Below, one piece after another: positions 1-10,123 of a stretch of DNA of 34,102 nucleotides. Every line of letters starts with the position of its first letter. The stretch's first letter is position 1. Under the pieces are notes generated by a model. It worked only from the letters and a program-made list of their open reading frames with translations. It was not told the origin of the DNA and ran no database searches. Source of the stretch: Candidatus Omnitrophota bacterium (GTDB lineage: Bacteria; Omnitrophota; Gorgyraeia; VGKN01). A program made the translations under genes and the position numbers. The stretch spans positions 1 through 34,102 of the forward strand of contig JAGVOB010000097.1 of assembly GCA_020052955.1 (NCBI GenBank), read 5' to 3'.

Positions 1-2254
1 GCACGTCTATGGTATTGGCACCGAATTTTATAGCGTTACTAAATTCAGAGATTGACGATTTGTATTCGCCTTTATCGCGGTAGACCCTTCCCAGTTCTAA
101 ATAGACATCGGGGTTAACAGAACCGGATTCTATCGCCATTTTGAGTTCGGATATAGCTGAGTTATATTTTTTCTGTTTTCTATGCAGCTTTGCCATCTCT
201 AGGATAACAGTTTCCTCGTTTGGATAGCGAATCAAAAGAAAATTTAACTCTTTTAGGGCAAAATCGGTATTACCTTTACAGATATAACGCTTGACTATCG
301 CCAAACTTGTGGATAGGTCGTCAAAGTCATGTACCTTGGCATTTTTAAGCTCTTCTATGCCAAAATCATATTCCTTTTTTTTGGGATAAGCCATTGCCAA
401 GTCATATTTCTTTGAACATCCGCGAACTTCTGCAATTTTCATTTTAACAAGCTCGTTTTCTGGATAACGTTTTAACATTAAATTTAATTTTTTCAAGGCC
501 AAACCAAAATCACCTTTTTCACAATAGCACAGGGCCATCTCTAAATTAACGCTCAAATTATCAAAACCATATTCAAGCGCCTTATTAAACTCTTCAATAG
601 CCAACTCATACTTTGTCAATATCTTATAATTTATTCCTAAATCATAATGTATCTCCCCATTTTTAGGGTCTTTTATAAGAACTTCTTTAAATGTTTCGGC
701 GGCCAAAGCATATTCCTTCTTTAACGCATAGGTCCTTCCTAGTAAAATTTTAGCCTCAATGTGGTCTGGATTATGAATTAAGAAATTTTTTAGTTTTTCT
801 AGAACAATAAGATATTCTTCCTGTGCATAGGATGTTTTAATCCAATCAAAATTAAGTTCCTTCTTTATAGGAAAATGGAAGCAAAAATCACTATAATTCT
901 TCGCCAAAACCTTCTTACGATAAAACTGCATCTTATCAGAATTCCAAATCTCTTCTAAAGATGAATTATTTATATTTCCTACGACTTCTTGGCATTCACA
1001 AGAAGGCCTTATACCGCCTGTCCTATCTATGAATAAGTGCTGCCATGGTAAGTAGCAATACTTATTCTTTCTTAATTCAGGGCATTTATAAATTTCTAAA
1101 TCAGGATTTTCTCCTTCTCTCTTCGCTGAAATATCTGCATTAACCACAGTTTGGTTTCCAGTATCTTTTGAAATCTTCATCAAAAGTTCTATCTCATGCT
1201 CCTTTGCTTTCTTTTCAACCACTTCTATTGCCTTATTAATATACTTACTAAATTTCATACCTTCATGAATGAAAACATTCTGCGGATCAATAGTTCCATC
1301 TATAGGATATATTTGAAGAAAATCAAAATTATACCGCTTAGCAAAATCTACCGTGTCTTCTAATTCATGGTGGTTAGATTTCATAACAATAAAACTCATC
1401 GTTGTAGTCATTCTACCGCTGAAATTCTCATTCGAATTATTTCCTTTGATTACCTTGTAATTATTAACTAGTCCAATGCTTCTAATTAAATCTTCAAACC
1501 TCGCTCCTCTTCTAATTTTTTCATAAGTATCTTTAGTAACCCCATCTATAGCAAAAGAAATATTGATATTTTTTCCGGCTAGCATTTTTGCCCATTTCTC
1601 ATCAATCAAAAGTCCATTTGTGTTTATATTCTGACTTAAATGTGGATAGGTAGCGGCTTTTTTAAAAAGTTTAGCAAAATATTCTGAGAGAAATACCTCT
1701 CCTCCTTGCCAGTATAATTGTTCTAAATATGGAAGATATTCTTTAATCTCTTCAACAATATTTTTAGGAAGGTCCCAGGATTCTTTCCAGACTTCACACA
1801 TTACACATCTCAAGTTACATTTGGTAGTTAAAGTAACCCAAAGGCCTGTAGGTTTGGATTTGAGGATTGTTTTTCCTTGGGTAATCTCTATCTCATTAAG
1901 AATTTTATTACTAAAGAAAATCTCGTCTCTGGTTGGCATAACTTTATAGGCTTGTTTAAATGCTTCAATGGATTGTTCAAATTCTCCCTTTTTTCGATAT
2001 GCTCTGCCCAATTCAAGATAGATATCAACATCATTTGTACCAAGAAAAATCGCTTGCCTTAATTGGTTTATGGCTGAACTAAAATCACCTTTATTTAAAT
2101 ATGCAAAACCTAGGTCTTTATAGACGTCTTTACCATCATAACCTTTTTTAATCGCCTCTTTAAATTCTTCTATTGCCATGTTATATTTTTTTTGTTCTAA
2201 AAAAACTTTGCCTTTTTCTAGATGTTCATTGGAAATAACATTATCAGTAGGCAA
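1..2254 (-). CDS. TPR - radical SAM/SPASM-like (family A) - TPR protein, 3'-truncated by the left window edge
   Basis: Manual reverse translation. Probable TTG start at 2254 (EL PTDNVISNEHLEKGKVFLEQKKYNMAIEEFKEAIKKGYDGKDVYKDLGFAYLNKGDF...), then KCNLRCVMCEVWKESWDLPKNIVEEIKEYLPYLEQLYWQGGEVFLSEYF, FAIDGVTKDTYEKIRRGARFEDLIRSI, CYLPWQHLFIDRTGGIRPSCECQEVVGNI...EIWNSDKMQFYRKK. More TPR-like helices follow (HIEAKILLGRTYALKKEYA...). The frame stays open to position 2, so the ORF track, which needs a stop, omitted it. Confidence 0.85.
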   Translation of the reverse strand, partial: MPTDNVISNEHLEKGKVFLEQKKYNMAIEEFKEAIKKGYDGKDVYKDLGFAYLNKGDFSSAINQLRQAIFLGTNDVDIYLELGRAYRKKGEFEQSIEAFKQAYKVMPTRDEIFFSNKILNEIEITQGKTILKSKPTGLWVTLTTKCNLRCVMCEVWKESWDLPKNIVEEIKEYLPYLEQLYWQGGEVFLSEYFAKLFKKAATYPHLSQNINTNGLLIDEKWAKMLAGKNINISFAIDGVTKDTYEKIRRGARFEDLIRSIGLVNNYKVIKGNNSNENFSGRMTTTMSFIVMKSNHHELEDTVDFAKRYNFDFLQIYPIDGTIDPQNVFIHEGMKFSKYINKAIEVVEKKAKEHEIELLMKISKDTGNQTVVNADISAKREGENPDLEIYKCPELRKNKYCYLPWQHLFIDRTGGIRPSCECQEVVGNINNSSLEEIWNSDKMQFYRKKVLAKNYSDFCFHFPIKKELNFDWIKTSYAQEEYLIVLEKLKNFLIHNPDHIEAKILLGRTYALKKEYALAAETFKEVLIKDPKNGEIHYDLGINYKILTKYELAIEEFNKALEYGFDNLSVNLEMALCYCEKGDFGLALKKLNLMLKRYPENELVKMKIAEVRGCSKKYDLAMAYPKKKEYDFGIEELKNAKVHDFDDLSTSLAIVKRYICKGNTDFALKELNFLLIRYPNEETVILEMAKLHRKQKKYNSAISELKMAIESGSVNPDVYLELGRVYRDKGEYKSSISEFSNAIKFGANTIDV

Positions 2255-2354
2255 TTCCTAATCCTTTCTCTTTGTAGCCCTATGTAAGAGATAAACTTTG
2301 TATATTTTAAAATGAAATAAGTTTCTAAAGAATTTTGGCTTAAAAATACTCTGC

Positions 2355-3510
2355 TTATATTTTCAAAGATACATCTCGAACATCAGAAGGAATTAATCCA
2401 GAAAAGCAATTAGGGTTACATAAATCAAGTAAATCGTTATTCACAATCTTCTTTCGAAAAAACTGCATCTTTTCTCCATTCCAAATCTCAGTCAAACCTT
2501 CCTCAAGAACATTTCCAATCTTTTTTGATTCCTTAGAGCAATCCCCTTGGATACAATGACAGTGAGGATAAACATCCCCTCCCCACTCAATAACCATCTG
2601 TTGCCATGGTGCACAACAAGCTAGTGTGTTCTTTTTCTGATCTTCAACTTTCTTAGTATCTATTTCCCTACGAGGACTGTCTTGATTTGAACAACAAACT
2701 GCAGAAAGCCATTCTATTAGCTTAATACCAAACTCGTTAGCTTCTTTTTTCATTTCCTGTATAACACAACTACTATATTGCAATATTGCATTATCAGCAT
2801 TAAAGAAAATATTCTCTTTGTTATCAAAATTACCATTGACGGGCTGTAAAAGGACTCGCTCGAGTTTATATCTTTTGGCAAATTTTATAACCTTTTCTAA
2901 CTCCTGATAGTTAGACCTCATTATTACTACTTGCATTCCGGTAGTAGATAAATCAGAATAATTATTTCTCTTATACTTTTCCTTAATATGCATTTAAGGT
3001 TTCTATGCTTCTAATTAAATCTTCAAATCTTGCTCCTCTTCTAATGTGTTCATAGGTTTTCTTGGTAACGCCATCTATGGAGAAGATGATGTCAGCATTG
3101 CACCTGGCTAACTTTTCAGCCCATTTTTTATCAATAAGAAGCCCATTGGTTACTATAGTCTGTTTTAAATTTGGGTAAAATGCTGCTTTCTCGAATAGTT
3201 CCCCGAAATAATCTAATAGAAAAACTTCGCCACCTTGCCAACTTATACGCTTCAGAAATGGGAAAAGGCGTATAATTTCTGTAATTATATTTTGAGATAC
3301 ATCCCAAGTGTTTTCCGCGACTCTGCACATTATACACCTAAGGTTACACTTGCTAGAAAGAGTAACTCCAAGATACATTGGCTTAGATTCAAGAATTATA
3401 TTCTTCTGAGAAATTTCAAGCTCATTTAGCATTTTATTTCTAAAGAATATTGCATCTTTATCTGAGCTTTTTCCAATTACTTTCCTAGATTCCCCCAAGC
3501 GAGAGTTCAT
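2355..3510 (-). pseudogene. Family A radical SAM/SPASM gene split by an apparent frameshift into 2983..3510 (rSAM half) and 2355..2993 (SPASM half)
   Basis: 2983..3510 has SSKCNLRCIMC, ISWQGGEVFLLDYF and SIDGVTKKTYEHIRRGARFEDLIRS, and stops at LNAY*. 2355..2993 continues with MQVVIMRSNYQELEKVIKFAKRY, CCAPWQQMVIEWGGDVYPHCHCIQ, GNVLEEGLTEIWNGEKMQFFRKK and CNPNC. The two halves align to consecutive parts of intact paralogues such as 6195..7295. Confidence 0.75.
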
Positions 3511-3599
3511 ATTTACCTACTTTGCATTCTATCTGGACTAATCTAACTACATCTGTACGTTAGTTTTCAAGTTATATAATTAATTTAGTTAATATAACA

Positions 3600-4658
3600 T
3601 TAGTTTAAACCGCGTAATTCCTTTGATATAATACCTTTGATACAATTTGGATTACATAAATCTTCATAATCGCTGGCTACAATCTTCTTGCGATACATCT
3701 GCATTTTTTCATTATTCCAGATTTCATTTAGGCTTTCACCTAACACATTACCAACCATTTCTCTGCAATGACATGCGGGACATACATTACCAGCGGGGTT
3801 AATAACAAGTCTCTTCCATGGCATGTGGCAAAGTAGGCGATTGCCGGACAGTTTCTTTCCGTTTTTCTCTCCAATTTCATTATCCTCGTTATAATTACCA
3901 GAAAAGGGTAAGGAATTTAATAGATTCAACCCATATTCTTTTGCCTTTGCCTCTGCATGTTCAATGTGTTCTTTAATATAACTGAGGGCCGCAGAATCCT
4001 TGTGATAAAAAATATTCTCTTTGCTATCGGTATTCCCCCAAATAGGCATTAAATGAAGTGCATCGAAATGATATTCTTTGGCAAAATCAATAAATTTCTC
4101 CAGCTGAAGATAGTTGGAATCCATTATGACTGTATGCATCCTAAAAGACATGCCACTGGTTAAATCAAGCCGTTTTCTCAGGGTATTTATCAACTTAACA
4201 TTATTTATCAGTTTTTTAAATTCGGCTCCTTTTCTTATAGATTCATAAAGCTCCGTTGTTACTGCATCAATAGAAAAAGTTAGTTCCGCATTATTCCTGA
4301 CAAGTTTCTCCGCCAGTCTTTCGGTAAGCGGCAATCCATTTGTAATTATCGATTGGTGCAGACTTGGAAACTTATTCGCTTTTTCCACTAAATCCTCAAA
4401 ATAATTTAACAAGAGGACTTCGCCTCCCTGCCAAATTATTTCTTCGAGATATGGAAAAAGCTGAATAATTTCTTTAAGGATATTCTTCGGTATATCCCAC
4501 GGAATCGATTTTTCTTCGCACATTATACAAAAGATATTGCATCGTGTTGTCAGCGTAACGACGAGACTGGTTACCCGTGACTCTAACATTATATTTTTCT
4601 GCCGTATCTCTGTTTTATTTAATATTTTATTCTGAGAAAAAAGCTCTTTTCCCTGCAT
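3600..4658 (-). CDS. Radical SAM/SPASM-like protein, family A, no TPR block
   Basis: 352 aa; TTRCNIFCIMCEEKSIPWDIP, LFPYLEEIIWQGGEVLLLNYF, SIDAVTTELYESIRKGAEFKKLI, LLCHMPWKRLVINPAGNVCPACHC, GNVLGESLNEIWNNEKMQMYRKK, DLCNPNCIKG. Confidence 0.9.
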   Translation of the reverse strand: MQGKELFSQNKILNKTEIRQKNIMLESRVTSLVVTLTTRCNIFCIMCEEKSIPWDIPKNILKEIIQLFPYLEEIIWQGGEVLLLNYFEDLVEKANKFPSLHQSIITNGLPLTERLAEKLVRNNAELTFSIDAVTTELYESIRKGAEFKKLINNVKLINTLRKRLDLTSGMSFRMHTVIMDSNYLQLEKFIDFAKEYHFDALHLMPIWGNTDSKENIFYHKDSAALSYIKEHIEHAEAKAKEYGLNLLNSLPFSGNYNEDNEIGEKNGKKLSGNRLLCHMPWKRLVINPAGNVCPACHCREMVGNVLGESLNEIWNNEKMQMYRKKIVASDYEDLCNPNCIKGIISKELRGLN

Positions 4659-4662
4659 ATTT

Positions 4663-6198
4663 TTATAAAAATTTTAAATACCTCTCCGACACCCAACCTT
4701 CTATACATTCAGAATTACAAATTTCACTGCAATGATTATTAACAATTTTTTTACGATAGTCTTGCATTTTATTATTATTCCAGACCTCCTCTAATGAATC
4801 CTCGACTGCATGGCCAATACTTTCCTGTGGTTTACACACGCAATCCGGCCGTATAGTGCCATCATAATCAATATATAATTGAATCCACGGCAAATGGCAC
4901 ATCATCTTACTTTCGGTTTGCACCATATCTTTATTAAAACCGAGATTTTCGGCATACGGTCCTTTTTTTTCAATAGGAATCGGCAGGCGATTCTCTAAAA
5001 GAATGCCATACCTTTCTGCTTTTTCCTTTATCTTTGGAAGGACTCCCGCTATATATTCAAATGCCCGTTTATCGTTAAGATAAAAGATGTTCTCGGGGTT
5101 ATCATGATTGCCTCCTATCGGCAGCAAAGCAAGCAGTCTAAAGCCATACTCCTTGGCAAAATCTATAAAATCCTCTAATTGATGATAATTTGACCTCATA
5201 ATCACCGCATGAAGATTGGTATTAATTAAAGTGGGTTGCATATTTTTTAACTCATTAAATCTTTTCAAATTTTTTATTAAAATTTTAAATTGGGCTCCTT
5301 TTCTAATTCTTTCGTATATATCCGCAGTTACTCCGTCAATAGAAAACGCAAGGTCGACATTGCTCTTAATTAATTTATCTGCCCACTGTTCATTTATCAA
5401 TAAACCATTTGTTGTAATAACCTGTTTTAAATTAGCAAATTTGCCTGCGAGAGCCATTAAATCGCTGAAATAATCCAGTACAAATACCTCTCCTCCCTGC
5501 CATACTACCCGCTCAAGATAGGGAAAATAAGATATAATTTCCTTGACCATTTTCTCTGGAATTTCCCACCTTAGCCTTATTTCTTCGCACATAGTACATC
5601 TTAAATTACACTTTGTTGAGAGAGTAACTATTAAATTTCTTAATTTCGAATTTAAAATAAGTTTTTTTTGCGCTATCTCAAGTTCGCTTAATAGCTTATT
5701 TTGAGAGAATATATCATCCTTAGAAATAAGACTATATACTTTTTCTATTTCGTCGCTTGCCTTGGCATAATGACCGGTAAAATTATAATCCCTGATTTTT
5801 CTTATATACTCCGGATAGATATCGGCTAATTCTTTATTTACTTCATCCTTATAAGATGTGTCCTCAAGAATATGTTTAAGTTCCCACAATGCCAGGTCAG
5901 CTTTTTTTAAAATTTTATATACCTTTGCCAGCAAAAGATGATGATGCTTGGGTATAGAGCCGTGATATAAACATCCGGCTGTTTTTAACATATTTAAAGC
6001 TTCCTCGTAATTATCTTGAATATAATACAGTTTCCCGAGCTCAAAATAAGCTTCTCCATTATTTTGGTCGGTCGAAATAACCTTTTTGAATTTTTCTATT
6101 GCCAAATCATATTGTTTATTATAAGCATATTCTTTCCCGGCTGCCATTAAAGCAGCTTCATTAAAAACGGATTTATCGGACTTGTAACTATTGTTCAT
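4663..6198 (-). CDS. TPR - radical SAM/SPASM-like protein, family A
   Basis: 511 aa; N-terminal TPRs (YDLAIEKFKKVISTDQNNGEAYFELGKLYYIQDNYEEALNMLKTAG), STKCNLRCTMCEEIRLRWEIP, YFPYLERVVWQGGEVFVLDYF, MMCHLPWIQLYIDYDGTIRPDCVCKP, EICNSECIEG. Confidence 0.92.
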   Translation of the reverse strand: MNNSYKSDKSVFNEAALMAAGKEYAYNKQYDLAIEKFKKVISTDQNNGEAYFELGKLYYIQDNYEEALNMLKTAGCLYHGSIPKHHHLLLAKVYKILKKADLALWELKHILEDTSYKDEVNKELADIYPEYIRKIRDYNFTGHYAKASDEIEKVYSLISKDDIFSQNKLLSELEIAQKKLILNSKLRNLIVTLSTKCNLRCTMCEEIRLRWEIPEKMVKEIISYFPYLERVVWQGGEVFVLDYFSDLMALAGKFANLKQVITTNGLLINEQWADKLIKSNVDLAFSIDGVTADIYERIRKGAQFKILIKNLKRFNELKNMQPTLINTNLHAVIMRSNYHQLEDFIDFAKEYGFRLLALLPIGGNHDNPENIFYLNDKRAFEYIAGVLPKIKEKAERYGILLENRLPIPIEKKGPYAENLGFNKDMVQTESKMMCHLPWIQLYIDYDGTIRPDCVCKPQESIGHAVEDSLEEVWNNNKMQDYRKKIVNNHCSEICNSECIEGWVSERYLKFL

Positions 6199-7295
6199 AG
6201 TTTTAAAGGAACTTCTCTTGCGTCGGCAGAAATTAAACCTTTAATACAATCGGGGTTGCAGAGATTAGAAAAATCATTACCCGAGATTTTTTTTCTAAAA
6301 AGGCGCATTCTATCTCCATTCCAAATTTCAGCTAGGCTTTCTTTAAGAACGCTTCCTATTAACTTTAGCTCATTAGGGCCGTCCTGGATACAAAGACAAT
6401 GCGGATAGACATTCCCTCCCCATTCAATAAACATTTGTTGCCAGGGCGCATAGCATAACAGTTCCTCTCCTTTATGGAAAATATCATTCCCGATATTTAT
6501 TTCTTTTTTGGCAGAATCATTCTTTGAACTAAAGGGTATGGGGAGCAGTTCTACTAGTTTAATTTTAAAATCTTTCGCTTCTTTTCTTATCATCTGCCTG
6601 ACATTATCAAGATAATTCAGTATCCTTTCGTCATTATCGAAAAAAATATTTTCACCCTTGTCAAAATTACCTTTAACTGGCTGCAGGATAACCCTGTCAA
6701 ATTTGTATTTTTTTGCAAACCTCATAATCCCCCTTATCTCACGATAATTAGATTTCATAGTTGTAACAATCAATACCAATGTCAATGGGTTAGCGTTCTT
6801 CCCGCTTCTTATTTCGTTTAGAAGGTTAAGCGTCCTGATCAAGTCTTCGAATTTACTACCTTTTCTTATATGTTCATATGTCTCCTTCGTAATACCGTCT
6901 ATAGAAATATTTAAGGTTAGGTTGATCTTGTCGAATATATCAAGCCACTGATTATTTATAAGGTGCCCGTTTGTTGTTATCTCGTGCGATAAGTTTCTAC
7001 ATTCGCTTGCCTCTTCCAGTAGTTCTCTAAAATAATCCAACAGAAAGACTTCCCCTCCCTGCCATACAATCTCTTGCAGGTATGGAAAAAATGAGACTAT
7101 CTCACTTATCGTCTTTTGGGGTATCTGCCAAGAGATTTTTTTTACCTCGCACATAAGACAGGACAAATTACAATTTGTGGTTAATACGGCGTTAAGCCTT
7201 ATAGGTCTGGAAGAAAGGCCTGCCTTTTTATCCTGAATCTCTTTGCGGTTTAACTGTATATTCTCTTTAAAAATCTTGTCTGTATCGGTTACCAT
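6195..7295 (-). CDS. Radical SAM/SPASM-like protein, family A, no TPR block
   Basis: 366 aa; TTNCNLSCLMCEVKKISWQIP, FFPYLQEIVWQGGEVFLLDYF, SIDGITKETYEHIRKGSKFEDLI, LLCYAPWQQMFIEWGGNVYPHCLC, EIWNGDRMRLFRKK, NLCNPDCIKG. ATGA overlap with the next gene (6195-6198). Confidence 0.92.
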   Translation of the reverse strand: MVTDTDKIFKENIQLNRKEIQDKKAGLSSRPIRLNAVLTTNCNLSCLMCEVKKISWQIPQKTISEIVSFFPYLQEIVWQGGEVFLLDYFRELLEEASECRNLSHEITTNGHLINNQWLDIFDKINLTLNISIDGITKETYEHIRKGSKFEDLIRTLNLLNEIRSGKNANPLTLVLIVTTMKSNYREIRGIMRFAKKYKFDRVILQPVKGNFDKGENIFFDNDERILNYLDNVRQMIRKEAKDFKIKLVELLPIPFSSKNDSAKKEINIGNDIFHKGEELLCYAPWQQMFIEWGGNVYPHCLCIQDGPNELKLIGSVLKESLAEIWNGDRMRLFRKKISGNDFSNLCNPDCIKGLISADAREVPLKL

Positions 7296-7302
7296 AACGT
7301 TC

Positions 7303-8886
7303 CTATCGGTTAAACTTTAGATATCTTTCCGGTATGTTCCCTGCGATACAATCCGGGCTACATATATCCTTATGGGAATTATCAAGCAATTTTCTTCTAT
7401 AAAATTGCATACCTTCATTATTCCAGATATCTTTTATTGAAGCCTTCTTTACATTAGCTATCCCGTCATCAGGTGGCCATACACACATACAATCGGGGTA
7501 AACATTTCCATCCCAGCTTATATAAAGACGCTGCCAAGGAGCATAACACATTATCTTTTTGCAACCGTCTTGCCCCATGCAGACATTTTTATTATTTGCA
7601 TCCAAAGCGGAAGAATTGGGAGGAACCGGAATTCTGTTATCCAAAGCAATTTTATATTCCCTCGCTTTTTCTATCAAACTACAATTTATCGCTGCCATAT
7701 AATTAAGTGCATCATCATCCCGATTATAAAATATATTTTCCTCGCTATCAAAATTTCCCTGAACAGGTCTGAAAAGTACGGAACTAAACCCATATTCTCT
7801 GGCAAATTCAATGAAATCCAACAGCTGATGATAATTAGACTTCATAATAGTAACATTAAGATGTAAATGCAAATCAGAGTTATGCTGTTTCCTCTTGGAA
7901 TTTATAACGTTAATAGTGCTTATAAGTTTTTCAAAGCTTGCCCCTTTTCTAATGTTTTCGTAGCTATCCTTGGTTACCCCGTCTACGGAGATAGCAAGAA
8001 CTACTGACGGCTGAATAACCAATTTTTCTATTAAATCCTCAGAAAGAAGCATACCATTTGTTACAATAAGTTGTTTTATATTGGGATAACGTTTGGTCTC
8101 TTCCAAAATATCGCTAAAATAGTCTACCAGAAAAACCTCTCCACCCTGCCACATGATATACTCAAGGTATGGGAAAAAAGCCATAATTTCCTCTGCGGTC
8201 TTTCTCGGCATTTCCCATTTATATCTACGTGCTTCACAGGCAGAACAAGACAAATTGCATCTATTTGTAAGCGTAATAGTAAAACTTCTAACCTTTGACG
8301 AAAGAATTGTCTTTCCCTGTGCCATCTCAAGCTCGTTCAACAATAAATTTCTAAGAAAGACATCCTCTTTTGGTACTTCCTTCAAGCTGTCCGCCACTCT
8401 TTTCTCTATAGATTCGCATCTTCCTGTGAGCCGATATAGTTGAATCAGTTTCAGCAAAGCATCCTTTCTGTATCCGATATCTAATGAAAGTTCATATTCT
8501 CCTATGGCATCGTTATATTTATTAAACATTTCATAAATCCGCCCTAATTCAAAATGGGCGTCATCACTATTTTTAGCCTTTAACTCAATGGCTTTTTTAT
8601 ATTCTTTTTCCGCTAATTCGTATTGACCTCTTAAGTTATAGATATTCCCCATTAAAGTCAGAATCGTACCGTTAAGAGGATCGAGCTTAAGAGCAATCCT
8701 GATATTCTCTAACGCTAAATCATATTGCATCTTTTCCTGGTAAACAAGACCTAGCAAAATATGGGCCTCTGCATTTTGCGGTTCAAAAGACAAAACGGTC
8801 TCCAGTTCTTTTATTGCCATATTATATTCGCGTTTTTCTTTATGGATCTTGCTAATCAATATTTTTTGATGCACAAAAGTCTGCAT
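7303..8886 (-). CDS. TPR - radical SAM/SPASM-like protein, family A
   Basis: 527 aa; TPRs (YNMAIKELETVLSFEPQNAEAHILLGLVYQEKMQYDLALENIRIALKLDPLNGTIL), TNRCNLSCSACEARRYKWEMP, FFPYLEYIMWQGGEVFLVDYF, IMCYAPWQRLYISWDGNVYPDCMC, DICSPDCIAG. Confidence 0.92.
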   Translation of the reverse strand: MQTFVHQKILISKIHKEKREYNMAIKELETVLSFEPQNAEAHILLGLVYQEKMQYDLALENIRIALKLDPLNGTILTLMGNIYNLRGQYELAEKEYKKAIELKAKNSDDAHFELGRIYEMFNKYNDAIGEYELSLDIGYRKDALLKLIQLYRLTGRCESIEKRVADSLKEVPKEDVFLRNLLLNELEMAQGKTILSSKVRSFTITLTNRCNLSCSACEARRYKWEMPRKTAEEIMAFFPYLEYIMWQGGEVFLVDYFSDILEETKRYPNIKQLIVTNGMLLSEDLIEKLVIQPSVVLAISVDGVTKDSYENIRKGASFEKLISTINVINSKRKQHNSDLHLHLNVTIMKSNYHQLLDFIEFAREYGFSSVLFRPVQGNFDSEENIFYNRDDDALNYMAAINCSLIEKAREYKIALDNRIPVPPNSSALDANNKNVCMGQDGCKKIMCYAPWQRLYISWDGNVYPDCMCVWPPDDGIANVKKASIKDIWNNEGMQFYRRKLLDNSHKDICSPDCIAGNIPERYLKFNR

Positions 8887-8892
8887 ATTATT

Positions 8893-9951
8893 CTAAGAGC
8901 TTTTAAGTTCTTTGCCTATTTGTCCGGAAACACATGCTGCATTACACCAGGATTTATATTCATAATCTATTATTTTTTTTCTATAGACCTGTATCTGTTC
9001 GTTGTTCCAAAGATCTTTCAAGCCATTATTTAAAATATTGCCGATATTTTTTAGGCAAAGGCAACCGGGCCTGACACCGCCTCCCGGGTCTATATTTAAC
9101 TGTTGCCATGGAAGCAGGCAAAACAATCCATTATCAGCAATATAATCTATGCCTTTTTCTTGAGCGCTCCCTGCATGCTTTTCATTGCAGGGTAATGAAT
9201 TCAATAATTGTATACTATATCGTTTTGCCTTTTCTTCTATTCTCTCTCTTACGGTATCTATATAGGCCAAAGCCTTCTTTTCTCTATTATGAAAAATATT
9301 TTCGGCACTATTATTATTACCCCACATTGAAATTAAATGAACGGCATTAAAACCGTACTCTCTGGCAAATTCAATGAAATCTAAAAGCTGATAATAATTT
9401 GATCTCATTACAACAACATGGAGCCGCAAAGACATCTTTTCCGGATTATACTTTCTTCTGGCATCCCTAATAGCCTTAAGGTTGCTTATTACGCAGCTAA
9501 AATCGGCTCCTATTCTTATTTGCTCATAAACCTCCCTGGTTACCCCATCAATGGAAAAAGTAAGCTCAACATTGTTTTTCACTAATCTTTCTATCCAATT
9601 ATCTGTGATCAACAGTCCGTTTGTTACAATCATCTGCTTAAGATTTGAAAATTTAGACGCTTCATCAAAAAGCTCCTCAAAATATTCTAAAAAAAACGGC
9701 TCACCCCCCTGCCATATAACCGTTTCAAGGTATGGGAATAAACCGATAACCTCCTCAATAATATGACGGGGTATATCCCATTGCGTATTTCTTACTTCAC
9801 ACATTATACATTTTAAATTGCAACGGCTTGAAAGTGTTATAACCAGACCCTTCATAAGGGAATCAAGTATGACTTTTTTCTCTCGAATTTCTTTTTCATT
9901 CAAAAGCTTATTTATTCCAAACTGATTTTTCATCGTTTTGCCATCCAACAA
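8893..9951 (-). CDS. Radical SAM/SPASM-like protein, family A, no TPR block. The annotated 9951 start is a TTG; the ATG at 9933 (MKNQFGINKLLN) is a plausible alternative
   Basis: 352 aa; SSRCNLKCIMCEVRNTQWDIP, LFPYLETVIWQGGEPFFLEYF, SIDGVTREVYEQIRIGADFSCVI, LFCLLPWQQLNIDPGGGVRPGCLC, SWCNAACVSG. Confidence 0.9.
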   Translation of the reverse strand: MLDGKTMKNQFGINKLLNEKEIREKKVILDSLMKGLVITLSSRCNLKCIMCEVRNTQWDIPRHIIEEVIGLFPYLETVIWQGGEPFFLEYFEELFDEASKFSNLKQMIVTNGLLITDNWIERLVKNNVELTFSIDGVTREVYEQIRIGADFSCVISNLKAIRDARRKYNPEKMSLRLHVVVMRSNYYQLLDFIEFAREYGFNAVHLISMWGNNNSAENIFHNREKKALAYIDTVRERIEEKAKRYSIQLLNSLPCNEKHAGSAQEKGIDYIADNGLFCLLPWQQLNIDPGGGVRPGCLCLKNIGNILNNGLKDLWNNEQIQVYRKKIIDYEYKSWCNAACVSGQIGKELKSS

Positions 9952-10123
9952 AATTCAGTCAATCTTTTCCTTTTTACAATGGCCTAGGGGTCTTCTATAA
10001 ATAAAACTCTTCCTAATTTTCTGTTGTTTATTCTTAAAAAACTGAATTTTTTCCCATTTTAACTAAAGACACGGCCTATTTGCATATTTTTGCGTTCCCA
10101 CAGTATTCCAGATAAAATTATGC

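Noticed and set aside
5216-5473. Short plus-strand ORFs throughout the window (e.g. 5216..5473, 19553..19888, 25693..26010, 26702..27034)
   Set aside because: All are antisense to strongly supported rSAM genes; their sequences mirror the conserved rSAM motifs read on the wrong strand and recur at equivalent positions in each paralogue.
9952-10123. Possible internal promoter, sRNA or small ORF in the largest intergenic gap
   Set aside because: AT-rich with no convincing -35/-10 pair, RBS-linked ORF or stable hairpin by eye; would need transcript data.
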